This document shows positions 30,439-38,901 of a stretch of DNA of 64,000 nt, piece after piece. This stretch comes from Nitrospira sp. Its GTDB lineage: Bacteria > Nitrospirota > Thermodesulfovibrionia > UBA6902. A model generated the notes under the pieces. The model had not been told where the DNA came from, did not search any database, and saw only the letters and a program-made list of their open reading frames with translations. How positions within the stretch are numbered: position 1 is the stretch's first letter; each line of letters starts with the position of its first letter. The translations under genes and the position numbers were made by a program. The stretch is from positions 21,080 to 85,079 of the forward strand of contig JADHUV010000007.1 of assembly GCA_016784355.1 (NCBI GenBank), written 5' to 3'.

Positions 30439-31542
30439 TCATTGGCAGAGCTCAACAATCTCCTTATCGAACAGTGGTCTTCCAAGCCGTCCTGCCTTTT
30501 CCCTGAAAGCGGGAAAGAGCTCTTCCAGTTTTTCAGGAGACAGACGTATTTGTAAGTGATTGAGGCGGCCGGATAAACTGTTTCTCCCTATTTTCGCACC
30601 ATACAAAAGACGCCTCACTGCTCCAACTTGCTTTGGATTGTAGGGTTCATATGTTGAGTGCTCCCTATTCAGTCCCTGCAGATGCATGCCCGTTTCACAG
30701 GTAAATATATTATCGCCTATAATCGGGTGGTGCTGATCAATGGCTTTTGCTGCTGCCTCGCTTACCAGAGAACATAGAGGCCTTAGCTTTTCAGTACGGT
30801 ACGTCCACCCTGCCTTAAGCGTAAAAAAACCTGCAAGCTCTTCCAGGCGCGCATTCCCCGCTCTTTCCCCTAAGCCCAGTACAGTGGCATCGGCCCACTG
30901 CGCCCCTGCCTGCAGTGCAGATATGGCATTTGCTGTTGCCATCCCAAAATCATTATGAGTATGAACACCGATTTCCATGCCATAGGCATTAATTCCCTGC
31001 AAGGTATTAATCATTTCCATAGGGGTGGCAATGCCGACTGTATCGGCTATACGGATTCTCTGTGCGCCCTTTTCGGAGGCAATCTTAATTATTTCCTGCA
31101 AAAAACATGGATCTGCACGTGTTGCATCTTCAAGGCCGAGCGAGATTTTTTTAAAGCCGATATTACTTGCATACTTAAGTGAGTCAATAAGAGTCTGCCT
31201 TATCCATGGCCTGTTTTTACCGAGTTTCTTTTCAATATGCAGATCAGACACCGGGATGGAAAGAGAGATAATATCCGGGTTTAATTGTGCTGCATATTTT
31301 ATATCTTCTAAATTGCAGCGTGACCATAATGAAAGTGATACCTCCGGGGTTATCTCCCTGCTTTCTTTCATTAGCCGGCAAAGCTCACCATCAAAGCGTG
31401 TTGCAATGCCAAGCTCAATCTCTTCGATTCCGACCAGAGCAAGTCCTCTGACTATTGCAAGCTTCTGCGCAAAAGAGAAATTAACTCCCACTGTCTGCGA
31501 GCCTTCTCTTAGCGTGGTATCAATAATGCCTTTCATATTCAT
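30439..31542 (-). CDS. nifV: homocitrate synthase
   Basis: The protein has 367 residues and is a DRE-TIM metallolyase. It condenses 2-oxoglutarate with acetyl-CoA to homocitrate, the organic ligand of FeMo-co. Marks: IIDTTLREGSQT (metal Asp and catalytic Arg) at the start, VHTHNDFGMATAN (metal His pair), GERAGNARLEEL and the C-terminal GETGMHLQGL-like CETGMHLQG. The length matches NifV rather than 2-isopropylmalate synthase, which has an extra regulatory domain. Last gene of the nifENB-X-V operon; an AGGAAGGGAT site lies upstream. Confidence 0.92.
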   Translation of the reverse strand: MNMKGIIDTTLREGSQTVGVNFSFAQKLAIVRGLALVGIEEIELGIATRFDGELCRLMKESREITPEVSLSLWSRCNLEDIKYAAQLNPDIISLSIPVSDLHIEKKLGKNRPWIRQTLIDSLKYASNIGFKKISLGLEDATRADPCFLQEIIKIASEKGAQRIRIADTVGIATPMEMINTLQGINAYGMEIGVHTHNDFGMATANAISALQAGAQWADATVLGLGERAGNARLEELAGFFTLKAGWTYRTEKLRPLCSLVSEAAAKAIDQHHPIIGDNIFTCETGMHLQGLNREHSTYEPYNPKQVGAVRRLLYGAKIGRNSLSGRLNHLQIRLSPEKLEELFPAFREKAGRLGRPLFDKEIVELCQ

Positions 31543-31555
31543 AGATCATCCCTTC

Positions 31556-31867
31556 CTAGACCTTGATGTCTCTCACTGCTCCTGAATAAATTACCGGCTC
31601 TATCCCTAGCGCCTTGAGGGCCTGAGCAGGTTCATCGCCAATTTTTGTAATGAAAAGTTTTTCACATCCCTTTAACACCTTCCCGACCGCCATGAAACGC
31701 TTTTCATCAAAGGCATGACCTTTCTGGGCAGGTGCATAGGGCTCTACATCGATTTCATTTATCAGCTCGATGGATTCAGGCGCGGCGTTATACACAGAAA
31801 ACTTCCTCGCCTTCCCAAAGTGCTCGTTTACAGTAATGCCGTCTGTCGTAGCAATCGCTATTTTCAT
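31556..31867 (-). CDS. NifX/NifB-C-type iron-molybdenum cofactor-binding protein
   Basis: The protein has 103 residues and is a single cofactor-carrier domain: KIAIATTDGITVNEHFGKARKFSVY at the start and GIEPVIYSGAV at the end. It is related to the C-terminal domain of NifB and to the protein at 22104-22457, but shares only the fold's motifs with that one, so the cluster has two different carriers. It lies between nifB and nifV with an AAGGAGACA site. It probably shuttles NifB-co or FeMo-co. Confidence 0.8.
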   Translation of the reverse strand: MKIAIATTDGITVNEHFGKARKFSVYNAAPESIELINEIDVEPYAPAQKGHAFDEKRFMAVGKVLKGCEKLFITKIGDEPAQALKALGIEPVIYSGAVRDIKV

Positions 31868-31894
31868 ATTTGTCTCCTTACTATAAAACTATTT

Positions 31895-33181
31895 TCAAGA
31901 ACATCCCCCGCCGCTCCCGGCACATTCAGTCTTGCTGGTACAGGAGACCTCACGGGCTTTCATAGCCGTTAGACCCGCCGTATTGTTATTAAAGGCGGCC
32001 TCAAGACCCATCTCAATAAAGCCATTCATGACATAGGTCTGCACTCCGTACTTGGCGAGTACTTTTTGGGGAGTAGCACCTATACCGCTTACTAATATGG
32101 CGCTGCAGTCTACAAGTATCCTGGCAAGATGCAGCCAGCGTGTCGGGCCGCATCCCCGCTTTGGGGTCTCACGTTCTTCAATGAGTTTTAAAACGTTGTT
32201 ATCGCGGGACCATATCTGCACTGTTTCAGCTTCACCCAGGTGCTGATTAATCAGAATACCTTCCAGTGTAGCAACTGCGATGTACGGCCGTCCGCTGGTT
32301 TTTTTCGAGGGGACAGGCAATTTTGCAGCATCGGAAAGACATGTCCGCATCTCATCCGTACGGTCCTGACCAAGGAGTCCTACCGCATCTGCCCGGCAGC
32401 GGGTACAATGACGCATCTGCGGAAGATACTTTTCAGCTTCTTTACGCAGGGCATCCATCTGCGTCTTATCCGGTTCAAGAATAGCTTCAAAAGGAGTATC
32501 TACGTTAGGCAATAAGGCCATGCAGTTTAAGAGGTCAACTCCCAGGCTCTTCATTTTTTGGGCTACCTCAACAACATGATGATCATTTATGCCGGGCACC
32601 ACAATGGTGTTAATCTTAACCGTAATTCCGGCAGCTTTCAACTTTACAATTGCATCGAGCTGACGGGCCAGTAGCAATTTAGCTGCCTGCAGACCCTTAT
32701 GAATTACCTTCCCTTCACTGACCCAGCCGTAGATCTTTTGACTGATTTCAGGGTTCACCGCATTAACGGTAATCGTTACATGAGAGACTCCTATTTGAGC
32801 AATCTCATCAATATGCTTAGCTATGGCAAAGCCATTACTGGAGAGACAAAGCAGGAGATCAGGAAAACGTTTCCGTATCAGTCGCATTGTCTGCAAGGTC
32901 TCCTCCGGATTAGCAAAGGGGTCTCCGGGTCCCGCAATACCAACAACAGTTATACGGGGCTCTTTTTCCAGTACCTTTTCAACGTAGCTCAGGGCCTGCG
33001 AAGGCGAGAGAATGCTGCTGGTTACGCCGGGACGGGACTCATTAACGCAATCAAATTTTCTATTACAGTAATTACATTTTATATTGCATTTCGGCGCGAC
33101 CGGCAGGTGTATGCGGCCGAACTGCCCTTTCACTTCACCATTAAAACAGGGATGCTTGCTCAAGTCTCTGGGCGTATTCAT
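31895..33181 (-). CDS. nifB: FeMo-cofactor biosynthesis radical SAM protein NifB
   Basis: The protein has 428 residues in two parts. The radical SAM domain (1-290) has CNIKCNYCNRKFDC as the [4Fe-4S]/SAM motif (~33-46), then NESRPGVTS, GIAGPGDPFANPEET and CTRCRADAVGLLG. A fused C-terminal NifX-like domain (~310-415) follows. It joins two [4Fe-4S] clusters and inserts carbide to give the NifB-cofactor, the [8Fe-9S-C] precursor. The C-terminus ends with a Cys/Gly-rich tail. AGGAGA precedes the ATG. Confidence 0.96.
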   Translation of the reverse strand: MNTPRDLSKHPCFNGEVKGQFGRIHLPVAPKCNIKCNYCNRKFDCVNESRPGVTSSILSPSQALSYVEKVLEKEPRITVVGIAGPGDPFANPEETLQTMRLIRKRFPDLLLCLSSNGFAIAKHIDEIAQIGVSHVTITVNAVNPEISQKIYGWVSEGKVIHKGLQAAKLLLARQLDAIVKLKAAGITVKINTIVVPGINDHHVVEVAQKMKSLGVDLLNCMALLPNVDTPFEAILEPDKTQMDALRKEAEKYLPQMRHCTRCRADAVGLLGQDRTDEMRTCLSDAAKLPVPSKKTSGRPYIAVATLEGILINQHLGEAETVQIWSRDNNVLKLIEERETPKRGCGPTRWLHLARILVDCSAILVSGIGATPQKVLAKYGVQTYVMNGFIEMGLEAAFNNNTAGLTAMKAREVSCTSKTECAGSGGGCS

Positions 33182-33247
33182 ATGTTCTCCTATACCAGCA
33201 ATAAGGCTAATTTATTATGCGACTCCAGCAGAGCTGTGATGCGGCTC

Positions 33248-34609
33248 TTACATATAGCTGTAGCCGGTTTCTGATTCGCGTTGTTTCTTCTCAAGCAGGG
33301 TATTGGCAATAGTATCAAACAACTGCTGAGCACCCTGATATCCGATATGCAGTATGCGCTGACCGCCTATGCGGTCATGAACAGGAAAGCCGACCCTGAC
33401 AATCGGGATATTATTTTTTCTTGCCACCTGATAGCCTTTGCTGTGACCGATAAGTATATCCGGCTTCAGCTCTGCTGCCAGTTTTTCAATTTCATAAAAG
33501 TCCATACCTTCCGCGATCTCCGGAGTCTCCGAAACAAGGCCCTTGCATACTTCTTTTATGGCTGCTTCCAGTTTTCCGGATTTCCCACCTGAAGCACACA
33601 GGACAGGCTGGACACCTATTTCAGCGAGGAAAGAGGTTAAGCCGATAACCAGATCTTCCTCACCGTAGACAATGGCCCGTTTACCGAAAACATATTTATG
33701 ACCATCTGCGAGAGAGTCTATAAGTCGGCCTCGCTGATTTTCATAGACTGCGGGTGTACTCTGGCCGGTAATATGGTTAAGTGTCTTAAAAAATTTATCT
33801 GTCTCTCTCAGGCCAATGGGCATACCCAGGCGATGATGCTCAAGGCCAAAATTTTCTTTCAGCAGCAGTCCGGCCGAATCACTCTCAGCAATAGTCCAGC
33901 CAAGCTCAATTACAGCTGCCGAACTTCCAAGCTTTTCAATACTCTGAATCGTGGTGCCGCCACGGGGAATTTTTTCATATTCCAAAAGTGCGGGACCATC
34001 CAGGGTCTCAGATATATCCGGCAGGATTGTAAACGGGACCTTGTAACGGCCGCTGATATCTTTTAAGCTGCGGATATCCTCCGGGGACAGGAGACCGGGA
34101 AGAATTGCAAGCTCGTTTGTCCGTTCTTCAGTTTCTTTTGTAAGCGCTTTTACCAACTCCCTGATCGCGGCATGAAAACCTTCCATGTGCGTACCACTGT
34201 AAGAAGGTGTTGAAACTGAGACTAAAAGAGGTATCCCGGACTCTCCCTGCGTCATTGCTCTGTACTCATTTAAAAGCTGGGGCAGATCATCCCCGATTGT
34301 TTCCGTCAGACAGGTACTGGCTATTCCGATAAGCTGCGGGTGAAATTTCTCGGTTACATTTTTGATCCCCTGTTTTAAGTTAGGGCCGCCTCCGAAAATT
34401 GCATGCTTCTCACCGAGTGAGGACGATGCAATATCCATAGGCTCATTGAAATGACTGATAATGTAACGGCGCATATAGGTTGCACAGCCCTGCGAACCGT
34501 GAAGAAAAGGCACTGTGCCTTCTATGCCGCGGAAGGCAAGTGTGGCCCCCAGTGGTTTGCAAAGTTTACAGGCATTGGTCGTTGATACAAAGTTGGGCAT
34601 TTTACTCAT
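33248..34609 (-). CDS. nifN: nitrogenase FeMo-cofactor scaffold protein NifN
   Basis: The protein has 453 residues and is a NifK paralogue that pairs with NifE as the scaffold on which NifB-co is converted to FeMo-co. Marks: ACKLCKPLGATLAFRG, PFLHGSQGCATYMRR and ASTCLTETIGDDLP. The start overlaps the nifE stop (8 bases), so nifE and nifN are coupled. It is the correct full length, without fusion to nifB. Confidence 0.95.
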   Translation of the reverse strand: MSKMPNFVSTTNACKLCKPLGATLAFRGIEGTVPFLHGSQGCATYMRRYIISHFNEPMDIASSSLGEKHAIFGGGPNLKQGIKNVTEKFHPQLIGIASTCLTETIGDDLPQLLNEYRAMTQGESGIPLLVSVSTPSYSGTHMEGFHAAIRELVKALTKETEERTNELAILPGLLSPEDIRSLKDISGRYKVPFTILPDISETLDGPALLEYEKIPRGGTTIQSIEKLGSSAAVIELGWTIAESDSAGLLLKENFGLEHHRLGMPIGLRETDKFFKTLNHITGQSTPAVYENQRGRLIDSLADGHKYVFGKRAIVYGEEDLVIGLTSFLAEIGVQPVLCASGGKSGKLEAAIKEVCKGLVSETPEIAEGMDFYEIEKLAAELKPDILIGHSKGYQVARKNNIPIVRVGFPVHDRIGGQRILHIGYQGAQQLFDTIANTLLEKKQRESETGYSYM

Positions 34610-35960
34610 CTTTAGTTACCTCCACGCGCGGCATAAATCTCCATACCGGACTCATAACCGAGCCGTAGACTTCCCTGGCAAAGTTCAGCATGCCGATGAA
34701 TCCGGCCAGAACCTCTTTGCGTTCATGATTGTGGTCGCAGAAGGCGACGCCGAGTTTATAGGCTATAGGTCTTTCCTTGACACCGCCTACAAAGATATCT
34801 ACATTTTTCTCCTGAAGAAAAGAGGAAAGCTCCATAGGGTTGGAGTCATCAACTATGATCGTTCCAGGGTCAGTAATTTCCTGCAGTTCCTTATATTCAG
34901 AGGCAGTGCCGGTCTGTGATCCAACCATTACCACATCCATCCCGAGGATCCTGAAGGCCTTAACTAAAGAGAAGGCCTTGAAAGCACCGCCTACATATAT
35001 CGCGGCCTTCTTGCCTGTGAGGGCCTTCCGGTATTCCTGAATCTGAGGGTACACTTTCTCAAGCTCATCCTTTACAACCAGCCTGGCCTTACGTCTCATC
35101 TCATCATCATTGAAATGTTCTGCCACGGCATAAATAGACTCTGCCATATCTTCAATCCCAAAATAGGAAACCCGTATGACAGGCGTGCCGTATTCCTTTT
35201 TCATCATATCGGCCAGCGTCATGGTTGCGCCTGAGCACTGAACTACATTAAGCGCTGCCCCGTGCGCCCTTTTGATATCCTCAACCCGGCCGTCCCCGGT
35301 AATATTGGCAACTACATTAACTCCGATTCGCTCGTACATCTCGCGAATCATCCATATCTCTCCCGCAAGATTAAAGTCACCAAGGATATTAATACTCTTT
35401 TCTGGAATTCCTGATATGTCGCCCGTCCCGACTAAACGGAACATTGCATTACAGGCTGCTCGATATCCTTCACGCTTATTACCTTTAAAGCCTTCTGACT
35501 TAACGGGAAGAACCGGGATATTTTTCTCTTCGGAGACCTTCTTGCATACTGCCTCCAGGTCATCTCCAATAAGGCCGACAATACAGGTGGAATAGACAAA
35601 GGCCGCCTTCGGCTGATGTCGTTCAATAAGTTCGTCCAGGGCTGCCGCAAGCTTTTTTTCTCCCCCGAAAATTACATCTATTTCCTGCAGATCCGTGGAA
35701 AAGCTCAGACGATGCAGTTCCGGACCGGAGGACAGGGCCCCGCGAATATCCCATGTGTATACAGCACAACCGATAGGCCCGTGAACTAGATGAAGGGCAT
35801 CGGCTATCGGGTAGAGCACAACTCGCGAGCCGCAGAATACACAGGCCCGCTGACTGACCGCGCCGGCCGTACTTTCTTTGTCGCAGGAAATCGCAAGATC
35901 TGAACCCTCTACTTTACGAATTATCTGGCTCTGTCTGTCTTTCAGGGCATCTTTATGCAT
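34602..35960 (-). CDS. nifE: nitrogenase FeMo-cofactor scaffold protein NifE
   Basis: The protein has 452 residues from the ATG at 35960, chosen for its AAAGGAAG site; a start ten codons earlier is also open. It is a NifD paralogue: RACVFCGSRVVLYPI, HLVHGPIGCAVYTWD, YSTCIVGLIGDD and VKSEGFKGNKREGY. The FeMo-co His position of NifD is not conserved as a ligand here, as expected for a scaffold. A consensus sigma54 promoter lies 56-70 bases upstream. It leads the nifE-N-B-X-V operon. Confidence 0.95.
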   Translation of the reverse strand: MHKDALKDRQSQIIRKVEGSDLAISCDKESTAGAVSQRACVFCGSRVVLYPIADALHLVHGPIGCAVYTWDIRGALSSGPELHRLSFSTDLQEIDVIFGGEKKLAAALDELIERHQPKAAFVYSTCIVGLIGDDLEAVCKKVSEEKNIPVLPVKSEGFKGNKREGYRAACNAMFRLVGTGDISGIPEKSINILGDFNLAGEIWMIREMYERIGVNVVANITGDGRVEDIKRAHGAALNVVQCSGATMTLADMMKKEYGTPVIRVSYFGIEDMAESIYAVAEHFNDDEMRRKARLVVKDELEKVYPQIQEYRKALTGKKAAIYVGGAFKAFSLVKAFRILGMDVVMVGSQTGTASEYKELQEITDPGTIIVDDSNPMELSSFLQEKNVDIFVGGVKERPIAYKLGVAFCDHNHERKEVLAGFIGMLNFAREVYGSVMSPVWRFMPRVEVTKDE

Positions 35961-36014
35961 GGTGTCTTCCTTTAGTTTTTTCTTATGCAATCAGGTCATT
36001 TATAGTTTGTACTT

Positions 36015-36031
36015 TGCAACTGTTATGCCAA
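36015..36031 (-). promoter_or_regulatory. sigma54 (-24/-12) promoter of nifE
   Basis: On the minus strand TTGGCATAACAGTTGCA matches the consensus, with GG and GC (36029-36028 and 36017-36016) ten bases apart. Predicted start near 36004, giving a ~44-base leader before the ATG at 35960. Confidence 0.9.
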
Positions 36032-36131
36032 CCTCGAATTAATTAAGTTTTGTCAATTAATACGGATTGTTAGAGATAGGTGAGCGGGATTTACAGAAAA
36101 ATGACGTTTGTGCTGAACTAAACAATAAGGA

Positions 36132-36222
36132 ATGAAATGTTACAATTTTGCGACTGCAGCGGAGGATTTCAAATCACGCAGGATCAGGCAGAACTTTTTC
36201 AGTAAGGTGGTTATCTTTGTCC
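36132..36222. repeat. two short duplicated fragments upstream of nifE
   Basis: 36132-36165 repeats, with few differences, 39528-39563 near the DGR target gene (shared ATGAAATGTTACAATTTTGC). 36178-36222 resembles the 3' end and downstream of the gene at 17747-19243 (shared GCAGGATCAGGCAG, then TTTTTCAGT and TTTATGTCCT-like). It looks like recombination debris; no function seen. Confidence 0.55.
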
Positions 36223-36277
36223 TGAATTGAGTCTAATTTAATATTGTTATATTCAGATTTTTACAGATGGGTCCCGC

Positions 36278-37525
36278 TTATAAACTCCAGACCTTATTAA
36301 GCGGTACGGCAAGTAATAAAGGATCTCCAAAAGACAGGATATCCCTTCCTGCGTATAAAACAAGGCCGCCCTGAAAGTCTTTGCCGCATTGTTCAGCAAG
36401 GCGTACAAGACCCTTTAGATCTTTCCTGTTAACTGTCTGTGACGCCTTTACTTCAATGCCCCAGGTCTTACGCCCTTTTGTAATTACGAGATCCACTTCC
36501 ACTTTATCCTTATCTCGATAATGAAAAAATCGAAGATTGGGATCTGTCCAACCAGCCTGAGCAATTACCTGCTGGACTACGAAGGACTCAAGCAGATGCC
36601 CCATGTTCTCACGCTTGTCCATCCAGTCCGCCGCTTGCAGATCCGCGAGGGTTGCAGCAATTCCGCTGTCTATTAAGTGTATCTTGGGTGTCTTGATCAG
36701 GCGTCTGGCAGAGTTTTTATGCCAGGCGGGTAAACGGCGTATAAGAAAAAGTCTTTCGAGAATCGACAGATAATGATCAACCGTTGTTCGATGAATTCCC
36801 AGAGCATTGCCAATACCGGAGGCATTCAGCAGGCTGGCAGAGCGGTAGGCCAGCAGTTCCATTAATCGGGCAAGCTCATCACCGTCTTTTACACGGGCAA
36901 CATCCTGCACATCACGCTCAATAATGGATTTTAAATACTGCCGATGCCACTGGCGGGCTCTTTGCGGAGATCGGGTCAAAGGCTCGGGATAACCTCCTTC
37001 AATTAATCGCTCCGGCAGATTACGGCCTTCCCTCTTCTGTTTTCCAGGGATTTCCGGCTTCAAGCTGCCCTTGAGAAACATACTCAGAAAAGCCCCCGGC
37101 ATACTGTCCTTCTCCGACTCCGAAAGCGGATACAGCTGAATGACCTCCATGCGTCCTGCTAACGACTCGGAAACCTTTGGCAATAACAGCAGGTTGGCCG
37201 AGCCTGTAAGAATAAAGCGGCCCGGTTTGCGGTCATTGTCCACAGACTGTTTAATAGCAGGCAGCAGTGCGGGTACCCGTTGTACCTCATCAATGGTCAC
37301 TTCCGATGGCAGGCTCTCAATAAAGCCGGAGGGATCATTGTGAGCAACATGAAAGTAATTGTTATCATCCAGGCTTATATAAGCCCGGGCAGGGGCAATC
37401 ATCTGAACCAGAGTTGTCTTGCCGCTTTGACGCGGACCGAGCAGACAAACTACCGGCGTGTCAGCCAGTGCATCCCTTATACTTGCAGTTATACTTCGGG
37501 GCAGCCTTTGATCTTTATCGTCCAT
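36278..37525 (-). CDS. ATP-binding protein of the AAA/DUF4143 family
   Basis: The protein has 415 residues. The N-terminal ATPase domain has Walker A GPRQSGKTT (~32-40), a VTIDEVQRV Walker B and GSANLLLL sensor. The C-terminal DUF4143 domain includes a PD-(D/E)xK-like nuclease core: GHLLESFVVQQ, then VEVDLVI and GIEVKAS. Such proteins are common, mobile, self-standing genes of unknown role, sometimes with toxin-antitoxin-like regulation. Three direct repeats with 23-base period overlap its start codon, suggesting autoregulation. No partner gene is adjacent. Confidence 0.85.
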   Translation of the reverse strand: MDDKDQRLPRSITASIRDALADTPVVCLLGPRQSGKTTLVQMIAPARAYISLDDNNYFHVAHNDPSGFIESLPSEVTIDEVQRVPALLPAIKQSVDNDRKPGRFILTGSANLLLLPKVSESLAGRMEVIQLYPLSESEKDSMPGAFLSMFLKGSLKPEIPGKQKREGRNLPERLIEGGYPEPLTRSPQRARQWHRQYLKSIIERDVQDVARVKDGDELARLMELLAYRSASLLNASGIGNALGIHRTTVDHYLSILERLFLIRRLPAWHKNSARRLIKTPKIHLIDSGIAATLADLQAADWMDKRENMGHLLESFVVQQVIAQAGWTDPNLRFFHYRDKDKVEVDLVITKGRKTWGIEVKASQTVNRKDLKGLVRLAEQCGKDFQGGLVLYAGRDILSFGDPLLLAVPLNKVWSL

Positions 37526-37580
37526 TTGTCGAATACTAACACGTCCAATTGTCGGTTGTCAATGCGTCTAATTGTCGAAT
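37519..37580. repeat. three 16-bp direct repeats at 23-bp period over the ATPase start
   Basis: CGTCYAWTTGTCGRWT-like units begin at 37519, 37542 and 37565. The exact 23-base spacing places them on one helix face. The first includes the ATG (37523-37525) of the DUF4143 ATPase. Likely an operator. Confidence 0.65.
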
Positions 37581-37682
37581 TATAGCTCGCCAATTTCGAA
37601 ATACAGCAAGTTTTGAGTGCTTATTTTTCTTAGGTTAGATGAAGGGTTCAGGTACATGAAGATGCCGTCAACTTGGCGCCTT

Positions 37683-37862
37683 TACCAGTCAATTTGAGGA
37701 TACTGTGTCAGTAATGAGCCGCTGGTTATTTTATCTATGTTTTTCAGACTTTCACCGATAGCAATAAGCATCATGCAGATCGCATCCAGTTTATCCAGTC
37801 CTTCATCAGAGAGACGAAAGTCGTTAGGAGTTTTGATTGTTTCAAACCGTCTGATTATTCTT
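37683..37862 (-). pseudogene. HepT (DUF86) fragment
   Basis: On the minus strand the frame gives a HEPN/DUF86 core: TPNDFRLSDEGLDKLDAIC, then LIAIGESLKNIDK and a YPQIDW end. The sequence then continues into K-G-A-K only if one base is dropped at about 37683, and the Rx4-6H catalytic segment is missing. No start codon is evident. A decayed toxin remnant without an intact MntA partner alongside. Confidence 0.65.
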
Positions 37863-37959
37863 TATGCTGCAGTCAAGATTTGAGATAAAACTTCGACTGT
37901 CAGCGCCTTGTAGAGAACACATAAACTGTCCGGTTAAAATTAGCGCTAAAGGAGTGCTA

Positions 37960-38118
37960 ATGATTAAACGGACAGAAGTACTACAGGAGGTACAGAAGAT
38001 GAGATTTACAGAGACGTATGAGGGATGGCAAAAAGGAAGGCTGAAGCAGGAAGAGGCAGCGAGTCTTCTTGGTGTATGCGACAGAACATTCAGACGGTAT
38101 CTGGTTAGATATGAATAG
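37960..38118 (+). pseudogene. N-terminal remnant of an ISNCY-like transposase
   Basis: The first 53 codons match the amino end of ISNCY-type transposases: a helix-turn-helix with GWQKGRLKQEEAASLLGVCDRTFRRYL. A TAG then interrupts at RYE (family usually RYEEDG), and homology ends within a few codons further. The start at 37960 has AAAGGAG upstream. A truncated insertion sequence; its other end is not found. Confidence 0.7.
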
Positions 38119-38170
38119 GACGGACTGGCGGAGTCTACTAGACTTAACTCATTTATTAATAATTATAAGA

Positions 38171-38196
38171 TGGCTGGAGCGTGGGGGAATCGAAAC
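38171..38196 (-). other. tRNA/tmRNA 3'-end-like sequence, possible attachment-site remnant
   Basis: Read on the minus strand it has a T-arm-like GTTTCGATTC followed by a C-rich stretch and GCTCCAGCCA, close to the 3' end of a tRNA or tmRNA. No rest of the RNA is present. Such pieces are left by integrative elements. Confidence 0.35.
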
Positions 38197-38254
38197 ATAA
38201 AGCGAGGCTTTTTTAGACTTATTAATAAACAAGTTATAAGGCTTAGAATCATTC

Positions 38255-38287
38255 TGTTCACGGTTTGTTCACGGTTTGTTCACGGTT
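38255..38287. repeat. three tandem 11-bp repeats (TGTTCACGGTT)
   Basis: The units at 38255, 38266 and 38277 are identical. No open reading frame uses them. Function unknown. Confidence 0.7.
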
Positions 38288-38481
38288 TTAGTTTCACTAA
38301 CGGTTACTAAAATCCTCAATTAGATTGTGCAGCTTCTTCTCTACAAGCAGGAACCTTATATCGCTCCAGATACTTATAATCGGTTATCGTCAGAAATTAT
38401 TGTTTCCGGAATCATTGAGTGCACTCCCTCCTGACGTTCAGATGATTCCGGCCTCCCTCTTTTTTTTGCCGCACTTTTAAT

Positions 38482-38808
38482 TCATCCCTCGTTCTGTCTG
38501 CCAACCATATTTATCTCTTCGATAGCATACTGAAAGGACTTGAAGCTTTTAAAAGCCCTGACCTCCTTGCAGAGCCTGACAAGGATTACAAGCTCCTCGA
38601 TCTTCTCACGTAATTCCAGAAGGCACGACAGCCTGTCTTTTGTGGAATTGGCCTTTACGATCAGGCTTACTATCTCGCGGCTCTTGTTGCGAAGCTCTGT
38701 GCCAAGGGTATACATATGATACCGGCTGAACCCGGCCACAACCTTCTCAAAATGGACCGCTACATCCATCGCCTTCTTGTATATCGGAAGATGTTCATAC
38801 CGGGCCAT
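38482..38808 (-). CDS. avd: Avd-like four-helix-bundle protein (DGR accessory protein)
   Basis: The protein has 108 residues and matches the Avd accessory proteins of diversity-generating retroelements: LPIYKKAMDVAVHFEKVVAGFSRYH, then LGTELRNKSREIV and RLCKEVRAFKSFKSFQYAIEE. Avd forms a pentameric ring that works with the reverse transcriptase. The stop is a TGA at the place where family members read Trp (QNEG-W), and the frame stays open for ~30 further codons (IKSAAKKRGRPE...), so the gene is probably shortened by a nonsense mutation. It lies directly downstream of the target gene, but no reverse transcriptase follows. Confidence 0.8.
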   Translation of the reverse strand: MARYEHLPIYKKAMDVAVHFEKVVAGFSRYHMYTLGTELRNKSREIVSLIVKANSTKDRLSCLLELREKIEELVILVRLCKEVRAFKSFKSFQYAIEEINMVGRQNEG

Positions 38809-38901
38809 CGCTTATTCTATTCTCTAAAAAATTTTATGAGAAGCAGGGGGTCTCCCCCTGCACCCCCAAAAGCAAAGTGCCAAAGCACTCAAATCACCAA
38901 A

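Larger units (their letters stand above)
38119..38481. other. gene-free stretch between IS remnant and avd
   Basis: This is where a template repeat and reverse transcriptase would be expected downstream of avd, but neither is present. It contains a tRNA-3'-end-like segment (38171-38196), three 11-base repeats (38255-38287), the decayed continuation of avd, and a 10-bp inverted repeat (CCGGAATCAT at 38406 with its complement at 38442). Confidence 0.6.

Noticed and set aside
38119..38481. Template repeat or reverse transcriptase for the DGR
   Set aside because: No open frame and no sequence like the variable repeat occur between avd and the IS remnant; no RT-like ORF is present anywhere in the window.
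38479..38481. TGA at the end of avd as selenocysteine
   Set aside because: Homologues have Trp there, not Cys, so it is a nonsense change rather than a Sec codon.
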